Below are positions 16,843 to 25,941 of a stretch of 64,000 bases of DNA, one piece after another (the stretch's first letter is position 1; the number at the start of each line of letters is the position of its first letter). A program made the translations under genes and the position numbers. The stretch comes from JANSWY01 sp965228955 (GTDB lineage Bacteria > Bacteroidota > Bacteroidia > Cytophagales > Cyclobacteriaceae), in NCBI GenBank assembly GCA_965228955.1, contig OZ245848.1:4464001-4528000 (forward strand). The letters run 5' to 3'. A model generated the notes under the pieces. That model ran no database searches and was not told the DNA's origin. It saw only the letters and a program-made list of their open reading frames with translations.

Positions 16843-18255
16843 TTATTTAGAAGGACCAAATAGTGGCTCTCTAAACCTTCTTGCAATTTTCGCCTTTGGT
16901 CCCCTATATCTACCTCTGAGCTGGTATTCACCATTAGGAACATCTTCAAATACCACTTTACCTTGCATAGTTTCTATTCCTGCTTCGTCCATCCCGGCAG
17001 AACTTAGTTCAATTGTTGTCTCCAATGGAGAAGGTCCTTCAAATGGCTCCAGAAACTCTATTGTTGTATTTTCAATCCACTTATTCTCATTATTGAAGCG
17101 AACACTAAATAGATATGTTGTTTTATCGATTGTTGTAATCTCATAATCTCCAAGATATCCTTCTACAAGTACCTCTGTTTTAAATACCTCTCCTATTATC
17201 TCTCCATCATAGCCTTTTAAATATGCGGACATAGGGTAAGTCAGACCAATAGCATTCCCATTAAATGAAAGTTCCTTGTTAACGAACCTGATATTAGAGT
17301 CTGAACTCGGTTTTGCATCAAGTGATAGAACATTTTCTGTAGGTGTAGGGCCTTCAAACGGCTCCTCGAACCTTACTTCTGCAGTTGCAACAACCCCTGG
17401 TGTACCATCACCTTGAACTACTACAAGGTTATATCCTCCATTTGGTCTTTCTCTAATTCTTATTCTTTTGATTCTTCCTCTGAAATCCGCAAATTGTAAT
17501 GCCTGTGTTTCAGGACCAAGAACTGTGTTACCATCTGCATCTTTGAAACTTACAGAAACTGCAGCTTCAATCGCCTCGCCTTCTCCAAACTCTACAGGTC
17601 TTGCAGCTCTTTTGGTCATTAAAAATGCGTATCCAGGGTTGCTTGTGTAGAGCTTTTTATCTGTAGTTGAGTATTGCTCCTTAACTTCTTTTCCTTCCTT
17701 AGTCTTATAAACAACATCAAAAATGGCTTCTTCCACAACTCCAGCAGGGTCACCAGCTGCTTGTACACTTAGGAATAATTCAGAGCCTAGCGCTGTTCCA
17801 CTAATGGCATTTTCATAAAAGGCTGGTTGCTGTACTGCACTAGTTCCGTCTTCAAATACATAAACCTGGAATTTGTCATTCCCTGTCACATTTCCTTTTG
17901 AATCCAGATACTCAATGGCGATAGTCACAGTTTGCCCTTCAAATGAAGCGTCTGCCTCTACACGAGTTCTGTATTTGTGCTCAATTTTTCGAAAAGTAAA
18001 AGAAATCGACTCGCAGCATTGTAATGTCAGATTCAAAAAGCCAGTAGTATCGGCTTCATTATCTACTAATACAACTCTTGTTGCTCCGTTTTTCATTTTT
18101 CTAAAACGAACTTTTGGTCTGTTCTGAGTTGATGTTGCAACTTCAGAGCTTTCGGAAATAGTTGATCCTGTCATGGATGGTTCCATTTCATTTAACAGGT
18201 CCTCCTGGCATGCAAAAGCCAACAAAGTAAGAATAGCAATTAAATAATGTTTCAT
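16843..18255 (-). CDS. Lipoprotein with repeated EPFEGP segments, function unknown
   Basis: About 470 residues. I choose the start at 18255 (MKHYLIAILTLLAFAC), which gives a clean lipobox LAFAC; an upstream in-frame start at 18288 would bury it. The mature protein is beta-rich and carries an internal repeat: VRFEEPFEGPTPTENVLSL and IEFLEPFEGPSPLETTIEL about 98 residues apart, each after a basic strand segment (for example IKRIRIRERPNGGYNLVV). This looks like tandem Ig-like or other beta-sandwich domains on the cell surface, but no named family is recognised. No enzyme motif is visible. It converges with the LytTR gene. Confidence 0.65.
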   Translation of the reverse strand: MKHYLIAILTLLAFACQEDLLNEMEPSMTGSTISESSEVATSTQNRPKVRFRKMKNGATRVVLVDNEADTTGFLNLTLQCCESISFTFRKIEHKYRTRVEADASFEGQTVTIAIEYLDSKGNVTGNDKFQVYVFEDGTSAVQQPAFYENAISGTALGSELFLSVQAAGDPAGVVEEAIFDVVYKTKEGKEVKEQYSTTDKKLYTSNPGYAFLMTKRAARPVEFGEGEAIEAAVSVSFKDADGNTVLGPETQALQFADFRGRIKRIRIRERPNGGYNLVVVQGDGTPGVVATAEVRFEEPFEGPTPTENVLSLDAKPSSDSNIRFVNKELSFNGNAIGLTYPMSAYLKGYDGEIIGEVFKTEVLVEGYLGDYEITTIDKTTYLFSVRFNNENKWIENTTIEFLEPFEGPSPLETTIELSSAGMDEAGIETMQGKVVFEDVPNGEYQLRGRYRGPKAKIARRFREPLFGPSK

Positions 18256-18447
18256 GGTTATGGTTACGTGTGTTTGTTCGAATAGCAAGTAAGGCTTTTA
18301 TTTTAATAGAGGATCGTGGATACTAGTAAGTGTCTGGGGAGATTTAGTAAAAGTATTGATGTTTCGAGTAAACGGTTTGGGCTAATCCCACTTTGCTGAA
18401 TGATCTGTAATTCTTAAATTACTCTAATCTCAAAATCAGAATAGCTC

Positions 18448-19302
18448 ATGAAAATTCAATCTGTTCTCTATTTCCTTATTTGCAGCATAATAATCGCAAG
18501 TTGTAGTTCGAACAATTCCCAAAAACAAGAACCCGCTGAAACAAATAGCCAGCCTGCTCCAAAGTCAGAACCATTTACTTTTAATGACTTTGAAATAGCC
18601 TTAGTTAAGGAACAACTGTTTTTTCATATTAGAAAAGAGGCATTAGATGTTGATGAGTTTACCTTTTTCAGGACAGAATCAATATCAGTTGAAGGGTTCA
18701 GTTTTGAATATCAGGCCTCCATTGCTGATATGGGTATGCTTTATGAGATAGTTCAAAACCATCGTCCGAATGGAGTTCAGGTAGTGCTGGCAAGTATGAG
18801 GACCAGCGATTTATCCAATGACCAAATTGGACAAGAAATAAGCATCAAAGGTACGATACAGGTGATGGAAGAATTGGATAGTGATCTTGAGAAAAGACCT
18901 ACAAAACTCAAAGTGAAATTGACATCAGTATTTTCAAGCACTAGATATGAGCAGGAGTTATATGGTTATGGAGAAATGCAGAAGATTGAAGATTCATCAG
19001 ATTTTGACTCGGAATTAATCATTGTGTTGAATGAGCCAAGGATATACTCAAAATCTAACATGTATCTGAAAGCAAGAATCCATAGACTAACTGAAGCTGA
19101 CCTGCAAGACTACACGAAAGACGAATTAGCCTATTTAAGAAATGAAATATTTGCCAGACACGGACATTTATTCAAAACTCCAAAAATGATCCAATACTTT
19201 TCCCCTCAAGATTGGTACGCACCTTTCTTTGATGACGCCACTCCATTTTTAAATGAGACCGAAAAGTACAATGCAGAATTTATTAAATCATTGGAGTCTT
19301 AG
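18448..19302 (+). CDS. YARHG-domain lipoprotein
   Basis: 284 residues with a lipobox IIASC (Cys19 lipidated) followed by a low-complexity Ser/Gln/Pro linker. The C-terminal ~70 residues form a YARHG domain: YTKDELAYLRNEIFARHGHLF, then YFSPQDWYAPFFDD and NETEKYNAEFIKSLE. YARHG domains are extracellular and proposed to bind peptidoglycan or other envelope components, though their role is not settled. The middle ~180 residues match nothing I know. Its last 50 bases overlap the next gene, tying it to the cluster that continues to 23463. Confidence 0.8.
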   Translation: MKIQSVLYFLICSIIIASCSSNNSQKQEPAETNSQPAPKSEPFTFNDFEIALVKEQLFFHIRKEALDVDEFTFFRTESISVEGFSFEYQASIADMGMLYEIVQNHRPNGVQVVLASMRTSDLSNDQIGQEISIKGTIQVMEELDSDLEKRPTKLKVKLTSVFSSTRYEQELYGYGEMQKIEDSSDFDSELIIVLNEPRIYSKSNMYLKARIHRLTEADLQDYTKDELAYLRNEIFARHGHLFKTPKMIQYFSPQDWYAPFFDDATPFLNETEKYNAEFIKSLES

Positions 19303-19981
19303 TTTACTGATTTTTGTATTTGTTGGTTGTTCTGAGCCACAAGAAAAAAAGATCCTACAAAAACAGTCAAAGCTTCCACAGATTACTGTAGACACCTTCC
19401 CCATTCTATCGGAGAAGAAGATAGAGTCAAGCAAGTTATATTGTAAGAAGTACTACGGACTGGATGATATTAGACTTAAGAATCCAGACATGGTGGTGAT
19501 ACATTTCACAGCGATACCTACTTTAGAAAGCACTTTGAATCTATTCAAAAAGGATGAGCTATCAAGTAATCGCTCTTACATTGGTTCTTACAGCAAATTG
19601 AACGTGAGTATTCATTATGTAATCGATAAGAATGGTGATATCTATAGTCTGCTTCCGGATACACTAATTGCTCGTCATATCATCGGGTATAATCATGTAA
19701 GTATAGGAATTGAAAATGTTGCTCTTAATGAATCAGAACTAACCCACAGTCAACTGGAAAGCAACACCAATCTGGTAAACTATCTAAAAGCAAAACACCC
19801 CTCAATCAATTACTTAATTGGCCATGATGAATATAATATTGATTCATTGGAACATGCCAAATTCTACAAATCTCTGGACTCCACTTATGCCCCTTATGAC
19901 AAACCAGACCCGGGCCAGAAGTTTATGCAAGATTTACGTCAAAATTTAGACAGCTTATATGACCTGGAATTCCGAAAATAA
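19253..19981 (+). CDS. N-acetylmuramoyl-L-alanine amidase-like lipoprotein (Amidase_2)
   Basis: 242 residues. The start at 19253 gives a basic n-region and a lipobox FVGC, so the enzyme is probably anchored in the envelope. The amidase_2/PGRP fold is visible: MVVIHFTAIPT (first zinc His), SIHYVIDKNGDIYSLLPD, RHIIGYNHVSIGIENV and LIGHDEYN (second zinc His). The family cleaves the bond between muramic acid and L-Ala of peptidoglycan. It overlaps the YARHG gene by 50 bases and the next gene by 23, so all three are co-translated. The third zinc ligand was not confirmed by eye, so activity is likely rather than certain. Confidence 0.8.
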   Translation: MRPKSTMQNLLNHWSLSLLIFVFVGCSEPQEKKILQKQSKLPQITVDTFPILSEKKIESSKLYCKKYYGLDDIRLKNPDMVVIHFTAIPTLESTLNLFKKDELSSNRSYIGSYSKLNVSIHYVIDKNGDIYSLLPDTLIARHIIGYNHVSIGIENVALNESELTHSQLESNTNLVNYLKAKHPSINYLIGHDEYNIDSLEHAKFYKSLDSTYAPYDKPDPGQKFMQDLRQNLDSLYDLEFRK

Positions 19982-21401
19982 TAAATCGACCTGGATTGGT
20001 ATATTCTGCTTAATCCTGGGATTTTCAAGGATACTATTTATTTCATTACAAACAGAGTATGTGAATGGTTGGGATGGGTATTATTACGTGATGCAAATTC
20101 ACTCATGGTTTACTTATGGTAATTTACAATCGCTGGACTATTCCTTGATCTATCCATATTTTGGCTTTATTCATTTCTTTATTCCAGACTATGAATTTGG
20201 TCACAAGTTTGGAACAGCTCTTTTAGGTGGCGTCTTAATTTGGAGTAGTTATTATCTGACTCGAACCATTACTCCAAAGCCCATTTCTATTTTGGTTCCA
20301 ATATTCCTGATATTTAGTCCTATCGATACTTATTTTCTTCTTCAATTCCCTAAAAATGCATTGGGACTGATATTTCTAATCCTGATGATAAGAGGGCTTC
20401 TAACGAAGAATCAATTATTTACCTTTTTATTCATAATTCTGTCCCTTCTCACTCATAGAGTTACAGGACTTCTTGCGTTAGTTCTTTTTGGAATATCAAT
20501 AATTCGACATGTTTCCATGAAGGTTGTTATACCAGTTGCTATTGTAACAGTAGGGCTTTCTTTACTTCCCGGCATTCTACACATCAGTGATTTTGAACGA
20601 TTATCGGGCCAGTTTCAAGTAGCACCTCAGTTTTCACCTATTTCCTTCAATACTATATTAGATCTTGATACGTTTTGGCACCTGGAATTGGGCATTCTTT
20701 CAATCATTATAGGGATCATTTTATTTCAAAAAGTAATTGTCGGGCACTCACTAAATTCAAAAAGGATTCTCCTAATATCAACTTGCCTGATATTACTATT
20801 TCCATTTTATGTGTTTGAGGCTGGAAGTCTGGGATTCAGGCTATTCCTTCTTGTACCTGCTTTTCTTTTGATTTTGATCGTAATGGAATTTGATTTGAAT
20901 CAAAGAGTTATTTCATTTCTTTCAGGTCTCCTCCTGATCTTAAGTCTATTTTCAATGCAGTCTTACAAATCACAATTAGACCCACCCAACCAACAGTTTG
21001 AACTAATCGCAAATCGTCTAACGACTGATTACTCCACTGACGATTATCCAATTGTGATTGCCAGGAAATCATTGGCAGAAATGATTATTTACAAAACTGA
21101 TTTCGATGCATTGAACTGGTCTCCTCCACATAACGCAAACCATTCAAGGATCCTGAGAATAGCAAACGGACTAGAATATTTTGATTTCAAGAAGCATCTA
21201 AACGTGGATGAGATGGCATCATTAAAGAAACTGTCACTTGGCTACTATGCATTACCTGAAGAGACTTGGAATAAGTTTATTCTCAACACAGCAAGAGCAA
21301 AAGACCATAAACTAATGAATAAGATTGCTTCAGAGGGAAATCCAATTGAAAACAGGCCGTTATATTTGACTAAGGGTAAACCAAATAAATGGAAAAACTA
21401 A
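19959..21401 (+). CDS. Polytopic membrane protein, GT-C glycosyltransferase-like
   Basis: 480 residues with about nine to ten membrane helices and a C-terminal soluble tail of ~130 residues. The first loop carries an aspartate in VNGWDGYYYVMQIH, placed where GT-C enzymes (GT39, GT83 and similar) keep their catalytic Asp. These use polyprenyl-phosphate sugars on the periplasmic side. No family-specific motif is clear enough to name it. The overlap of 23 bases with the amidase and 13 bases with the next gene shows a shared transcript, pointing to an envelope-related task. An O-antigen ligase or transporter is an alternative. Confidence 0.55.
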   Translation: MTWNSENNKSTWIGIFCLILGFSRILFISLQTEYVNGWDGYYYVMQIHSWFTYGNLQSLDYSLIYPYFGFIHFFIPDYEFGHKFGTALLGGVLIWSSYYLTRTITPKPISILVPIFLIFSPIDTYFLLQFPKNALGLIFLILMIRGLLTKNQLFTFLFIILSLLTHRVTGLLALVLFGISIIRHVSMKVVIPVAIVTVGLSLLPGILHISDFERLSGQFQVAPQFSPISFNTILDLDTFWHLELGILSIIIGIILFQKVIVGHSLNSKRILLISTCLILLFPFYVFEAGSLGFRLFLLVPAFLLILIVMEFDLNQRVISFLSGLLLILSLFSMQSYKSQLDPPNQQFELIANRLTTDYSTDDYPIVIARKSLAEMIIYKTDFDALNWSPPHNANHSRILRIANGLEYFDFKKHLNVDEMASLKKLSLGYYALPEETWNKFILNTARAKDHKLMNKIASEGNPIENRPLYLTKGKPNKWKN

Positions 21402-22690
21402 TTCTCATCACATATACCACTCTTTACAGAAAAGGAGGCTCCAAATTCGAAAGAGTAGCTAAAACAATGGCTTCTGAATTACAGAATCCAAATTCCGATA
21501 TCAGATGTCATGCAATTGAGTCTAAAAGAGAATTGATGGACTTGTTCCGTGGTATTGAATCTGAAGGGAAGAGGATTGATGAGTTTCATTTTATTGGTCA
21601 TTCCGGTATGTACGGACCAATGTTTGGGACTGTAGCATTTCCGGAGCAATTCAGTCCTTTTGAACTAAAAGAAATTAATATCCCATTCAATGAGCATTCT
21701 ACTGCTACTTTCCACTGTTGCAGGTCTGCTCGTTGGTTTGCTCCATATTTTTCAAGAGTTCAAAGTGTAAAAACCTATGGCTATCACTGGTACACAACAT
21801 TTTCATCACGTAAAGACAGGTATAAGCTTCCAGGTAAATTGAAGGATGGAGACCCTCTTTATACATTTGGTTGTCCAGGAAATAAGTCTCATGGACGGAT
21901 CGCTTCGTTCAAAAAACTAATAGGTAAAATGGAAGCTGAGCCACTGAAAGAATTTGATGAAAGAAATACCAGTATTGATTCTACCTATAATTCTGTCGCT
22001 GACCTTTATGCAGAAACATTTAAGAATATCACAGTTAGAAAAGATGAATACAGTTGGATCGTGAAACATCTGCCTGATCAATCAGGAAATGTATTAGATA
22101 TCGGATGTGGGAATGGTGCTCTCCTAAAGGCATTGAGCAATAAGATAGAAAGAGGAACAGGTGTGGATGTTTCTGAGGCTCTATTAAAGCATGCAGAAAG
22201 TACTCATGAAAAGAATGACCATATTTCATTCAAACCGATTTCTGGACCTGAGTTACCTTTTGAAGAGAATCAGTTTGATGTCGTCATCTCTTTACTTTCA
22301 TTTCGATATCTGGATTGGGATCCGATTATGAAAGAGATTACAAGAGTACTGAAGAAAGAGGGAAAACTATTGATTGTAGATATGGTTACCGCTCCTGTGA
22401 AATGGAACGAATTCCCATTCTTTCTAATGAGCAAATTCAAACATTACCTGGACAGGTATCAAAACAAAGCCTTTTACTCAGCCCTAACAAAACTTGTCAG
22501 ACACCCTAACTGGGCGAAGATGCTCAAATACAACCCGATTCGATCGCAGCATGAAATGAAGTGGTACCTGGAAAGTAGGTTTCCTGGAAGAAAAGTTGAG
22601 GTGATCAATATTGGAATGAATTCAAGAATCATCGCATTTGATTCTATCAACATGGATAACGTAACCAACAACGAACTCTCCTATCCATGA
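21389..22690 (+). CDS. Clan-CD peptidase-like domain fused to a SAM methyltransferase
   Basis: 433 residues in two parts. Residues 1-190 resemble the caspase/CHAT/gingipain fold: a hydrophobic strand into a catalytic-type His71 in FHFIGHSG, then a second strand ending in Cys110-Cys111 in TATFHCCRS, giving a possible His/Cys dyad. Residues ~200-420 are a class I methyltransferase: VLDIGCGNGALL (SAM binding, 235-246), Asp260 in GTGVDVSEALL and VVISLLSFRYLDW. No signal peptide is present, so it is cytoplasmic. The pairing of these domains is unfamiliar to me. It overlaps its neighbours by 13 and 4 bases. The methyltransferase call is firm; the peptidase call is tentative. Confidence 0.65.
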   Translation: MEKLILITYTTLYRKGGSKFERVAKTMASELQNPNSDIRCHAIESKRELMDLFRGIESEGKRIDEFHFIGHSGMYGPMFGTVAFPEQFSPFELKEINIPFNEHSTATFHCCRSARWFAPYFSRVQSVKTYGYHWYTTFSSRKDRYKLPGKLKDGDPLYTFGCPGNKSHGRIASFKKLIGKMEAEPLKEFDERNTSIDSTYNSVADLYAETFKNITVRKDEYSWIVKHLPDQSGNVLDIGCGNGALLKALSNKIERGTGVDVSEALLKHAESTHEKNDHISFKPISGPELPFEENQFDVVISLLSFRYLDWDPIMKEITRVLKKEGKLLIVDMVTAPVKWNEFPFFLMSKFKHYLDRYQNKAFYSALTKLVRHPNWAKMLKYNPIRSQHEMKWYLESRFPGRKVEVINIGMNSRIIAFDSINMDNVTNNELSYP

Positions 22691-23463
22691 GCTATCCACT
22701 GGGCATACTAGACTATGGAATAGGCGGAATGGGGCTTACTAAACTGATATTAGAAAAATATCCCAGCTATCCGATTTTTTACTTTTCAGATTCTGGATAT
22801 ATACCGTATGGTAAACTCAGCAAGGCACACCTTCGCTCAAGGGTAAAGGAAGTTCTGGATTTCATGTTTGAACAAGGCTGTGAACATATAACTGTGGCAT
22901 GCCACAGTGCAAGCACAGCTATCAGATCTACCGATAAGAATGTGATCGCGATTACTGATATAACTGTAGATGCTACATTAAAAACCGGACTGAAGAATAT
23001 TGCCATAATTGGAGGTGGAAGAACAATAAGAAGTGGCATTTATCGCAACCATCTGAAAGAAAAAAATATTGAAGTAAGACAAAGAATAGCTCAGGAATTA
23101 TCAATTCTAATAGAAAGAGGTGAAGTGAACGGAAGCTATCTTGAATCAGTACTCCAATCGATTTTAGAACCAATTAAAAATGCAGATGGGTTGTTGCTTG
23201 CTTGCACTCATTATCCTGTTCTTAGTAAGCCAATTAGAGGTTTTATGAATGAGAACGTTCATCTCATTGACCCAATTAGAGATGTTTTCGAGAAGCTCAT
23301 CAAATCTGGAATTATACATGAGGATCAAGGCAAATCATCGTTTGTTACTTCTGGAGATGTCAGATTGATGGCAGCCTCCACTTTTGCAGCATTTGGCCTG
23401 GAAATACCAGAGCCGATTTCAGTTGGTCCAGGACTCAACAAAACCGGCTCGGTACACTTATAA
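22687..23463 (+). CDS. Asp/Glu racemase family protein, divergent MurI-like
   Basis: 258 residues of the cofactor-independent amino-acid racemase fold. Both catalytic-type cysteines are present: VACHSAST (usually VACNTAS in MurI) and LLACTHYP. PYGKLS matches the MurI PYG motif. However the N-terminal DSG motif reads DYG in LDYGIGGMGL, and the Asn next to the first cysteine is His, so substrate recognition probably differs from L-glutamate. The ATGA overlap with the previous stop couples it to the methyltransferase fusion. It is the last gene of the cluster. A housekeeping MurI elsewhere in the genome is expected; this one is likely specialised. Confidence 0.75.
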   Translation: MSYPLGILDYGIGGMGLTKLILEKYPSYPIFYFSDSGYIPYGKLSKAHLRSRVKEVLDFMFEQGCEHITVACHSASTAIRSTDKNVIAITDITVDATLKTGLKNIAIIGGGRTIRSGIYRNHLKEKNIEVRQRIAQELSILIERGEVNGSYLESVLQSILEPIKNADGLLLACTHYPVLSKPIRGFMNENVHLIDPIRDVFEKLIKSGIIHEDQGKSSFVTSGDVRLMAASTFAAFGLEIPEPISVGPGLNKTGSVHL

Positions 23464-23476
23464 TTGAACAGCCTCT

Positions 23477-25879
23477 TTAAAAACCTCCCACATTCTTCTT
23501 TTCATTATTATCTCTTTTCTTGCGTTTTGGAGATCGCTTTTTGCTTTTACCGAATTTGTGAGAGTAACCAACAAATAGAGTCTGACTATCCCAGTTGTAA
23601 TTTCCTTCTTGTGATACTGGGCGCTCACCACTAAATGCAAACCGCTGCGTATGAAAAACGTCGTTGAAATTCACACTCAAGTTGCCTTTACCTTGGAACA
23701 GCTGATATCGCGCTCCTATGTTTACAAAATAAAAAGACAATGTTCTGTACTGTAGATTAGTATTTCCGCCTCTATACAGACCTATTAATTGAAATGTCAA
23801 CTTCTTACTTGCCTTGAAACTGTGATTAGTCCGAAAGTTGTAAATCACATTTTGTACTTCCCGAAATTCATCTTGCGCTACGCCTCGTTGTGTTTGTGAA
23901 TAGATATCAAAACTAGAGTTGAAGCTCCACTTTGATGTAATTTGATAATTACCAGAAAGCTCAAATCCGTATGCAGAATTGTTTTGATAATTGTCGTAAG
24001 AGAATAAAATATTCCCAGGGTTTTCCTCATCGTTGAATCCAAATCGTGTGATTTCATCAAATATTCTTCTATAAAAAACACCTGATGTGACACTACCTTT
24101 TTCAAGCTGCCTGGTATAATTAGACTCTACGGAATTAGTAAACTGTGGTATAAGTGATGGATTTCCAACATTGGTAATTCTTGCGGAGCTCCACGCACGC
24201 ATTGGATTTAGCTGATTGATATTTGGTCGATCTACTCTTCTGCTTATACTGAAATTAATAGCGTCTTTTCGTGATTCAGGATTAGGCGTATAGGTCAGAA
24301 ATGCGGATGGATAAATGGAGCGTATAACATCATTGTATTGAATGCTTTCACTTCCATCTTCATCAAAATTGCTTCCTTGATCAAAGTCCTCAAACCTTGC
24401 TCCCAATTGATATGACCACTTCCTCAGCTTATGACTAAAGGTGAAATAACCAGCATAAATATCTCTGTTGAGATCATAAATGGAGTTATTGAAGTTTGGG
24501 TTGGTAGTTGAATAATCATTATTGGTTCGTTGAATTCTCGCCTCTAATCCAAGCTCCAGCTTCTTATTTGATCCGAAACTGTTTTCAAAATCAAGATTAA
24601 TTGTCGTATTATCACGGTTATTGCTGATCAACTCAATTGCTTCATCTAAATCAAAAGCATCCCCATAGAATTCAAAATCAGCTGATTCATTCCCCTCAAA
24701 AATACTGTGGTCCACTTCCAATTCCAGTGAGCTGTTCTCATTGAACTTATGCTTAATGTCGAAATTGAAAGTCTTTGTCGCATTGTCAACTTCACTACTA
24801 TATTCCTGACCAAAATCCAGTACTCCTGATTCCGGGTAAACAATATCTGTAGACCTAAAAGCCTGATTTTTAAAATCATTGAAAATGGAATAAACTGAAA
24901 CTACTGTAACAGAACTTAAGTCGAAATCCAATCCCGTTTTAACTAAGTGAGAAGTACGATCATTCAAAGCAAACCAGACCTCATTAGAATTGTCAGAGAA
25001 TCTATCAATTGTTCCCCATGTTGGCATTGGCCCATCAGTATTGGCATAATTGAGAAAGAAATTTATTTTCTCGGTTCTGTAATTCAAATCAATTGCAGCA
25101 TTACGTCTCAACTTTTCGCCAATTGTGAGTCCGGCATTTACTTTCCCGTTAAAGCCAAGATTGGTATTCTTATGCAGGATAATATTGATGATACCACTCA
25201 TTCCATCTGGTACATATTTGGCTGAAGGGTTTGTGATTAGCTCTATACTCTTAATGGAACCAGATGGGATAGACTCCAATAGTTGGGAGGCGTTTTGGTT
25301 AGTTGGTTTTCCATCCACTAAAACCAACACATTATCATTACCCCGCATTGAAATTCCACCGTCCTGATCAACGTTGACCGAAGGAAGGTTCACCATTAAA
25401 TCAGCAGCAGTTGGACCAGTGGTTGCCAGATCTTTTCCGATATTGATGACCTTTCTATCCACCTTTTGCTCGATGGTCGATCTATCTGCAGTAATCTCAA
25501 CAGCATCCAAAAGCTCCACATCATCATACATTAGAATAGTACCAAGATCTATTTTGGAATTCCTCTTGTCTATTTCAATCTCCCGCGATACACTTTTGTA
25601 ACCAACAAATTGAACCTCTACAGATACCAAGCCCAATGGAATACCGCTGACCTCAAAAAGACCTTGATCATTAGTTATTTGTCCGGTTACAAGATCTTCA
25701 TTTTCAGCAGGCGTCACCATTACTGTTGCAAATGGAACTGGCTCATTTAAATTACCATCCATAACCTTTCCAAAAATGGTGGCTTTGCCCTTTTCAAGCT
25801 TTTGGCTCTGTGCATTTGATGGAGAAACCGCAACTAAAAAGCCAAGCAGTATCACCAAATAAAGTATATTTTTATTCAT
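23477..25879 (-). CDS. TonB-dependent receptor-like outer membrane beta-barrel protein
   Basis: 800 residues: signal peptide 1-23; a carboxypeptidase-regulatory-like domain ~33-120 (IFGKVMDGNLNEPVPFATVM); a plug ~125-235 with GPTAADLMVNLPSVNVDQDG and GMSGIINIILHK; and a large barrel ~240-785 of the OMP_b-brl_3 type. Such proteins usually take up or secrete ligands in concert with TonB, but this subgroup is often not linked to a known substrate. The C-terminal tail is basic and Lys/Arg/Asn-rich. It lies 62 bases downstream of an AraC-type regulator on the same strand and may be its target. Confidence 0.85.
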   Translation of the reverse strand: MNKNILYLVILLGFLVAVSPSNAQSQKLEKGKATIFGKVMDGNLNEPVPFATVMVTPAENEDLVTGQITNDQGLFEVSGIPLGLVSVEVQFVGYKSVSREIEIDKRNSKIDLGTILMYDDVELLDAVEITADRSTIEQKVDRKVINIGKDLATTGPTAADLMVNLPSVNVDQDGGISMRGNDNVLVLVDGKPTNQNASQLLESIPSGSIKSIELITNPSAKYVPDGMSGIINIILHKNTNLGFNGKVNAGLTIGEKLRRNAAIDLNYRTEKINFFLNYANTDGPMPTWGTIDRFSDNSNEVWFALNDRTSHLVKTGLDFDLSSVTVVSVYSIFNDFKNQAFRSTDIVYPESGVLDFGQEYSSEVDNATKTFNFDIKHKFNENSSLELEVDHSIFEGNESADFEFYGDAFDLDEAIELISNNRDNTTINLDFENSFGSNKKLELGLEARIQRTNNDYSTTNPNFNNSIYDLNRDIYAGYFTFSHKLRKWSYQLGARFEDFDQGSNFDEDGSESIQYNDVIRSIYPSAFLTYTPNPESRKDAINFSISRRVDRPNINQLNPMRAWSSARITNVGNPSLIPQFTNSVESNYTRQLEKGSVTSGVFYRRIFDEITRFGFNDEENPGNILFSYDNYQNNSAYGFELSGNYQITSKWSFNSSFDIYSQTQRGVAQDEFREVQNVIYNFRTNHSFKASKKLTFQLIGLYRGGNTNLQYRTLSFYFVNIGARYQLFQGKGNLSVNFNDVFHTQRFAFSGERPVSQEGNYNWDSQTLFVGYSHKFGKSKKRSPKRKKRDNNEKKNVGGF

Positions 25880-25941
25880 AGTAATTCTGTTAATAAGTAA
25901 GTTTTACTGATTAGTTAGGTGAGATTATATGGAGTCAAGTC

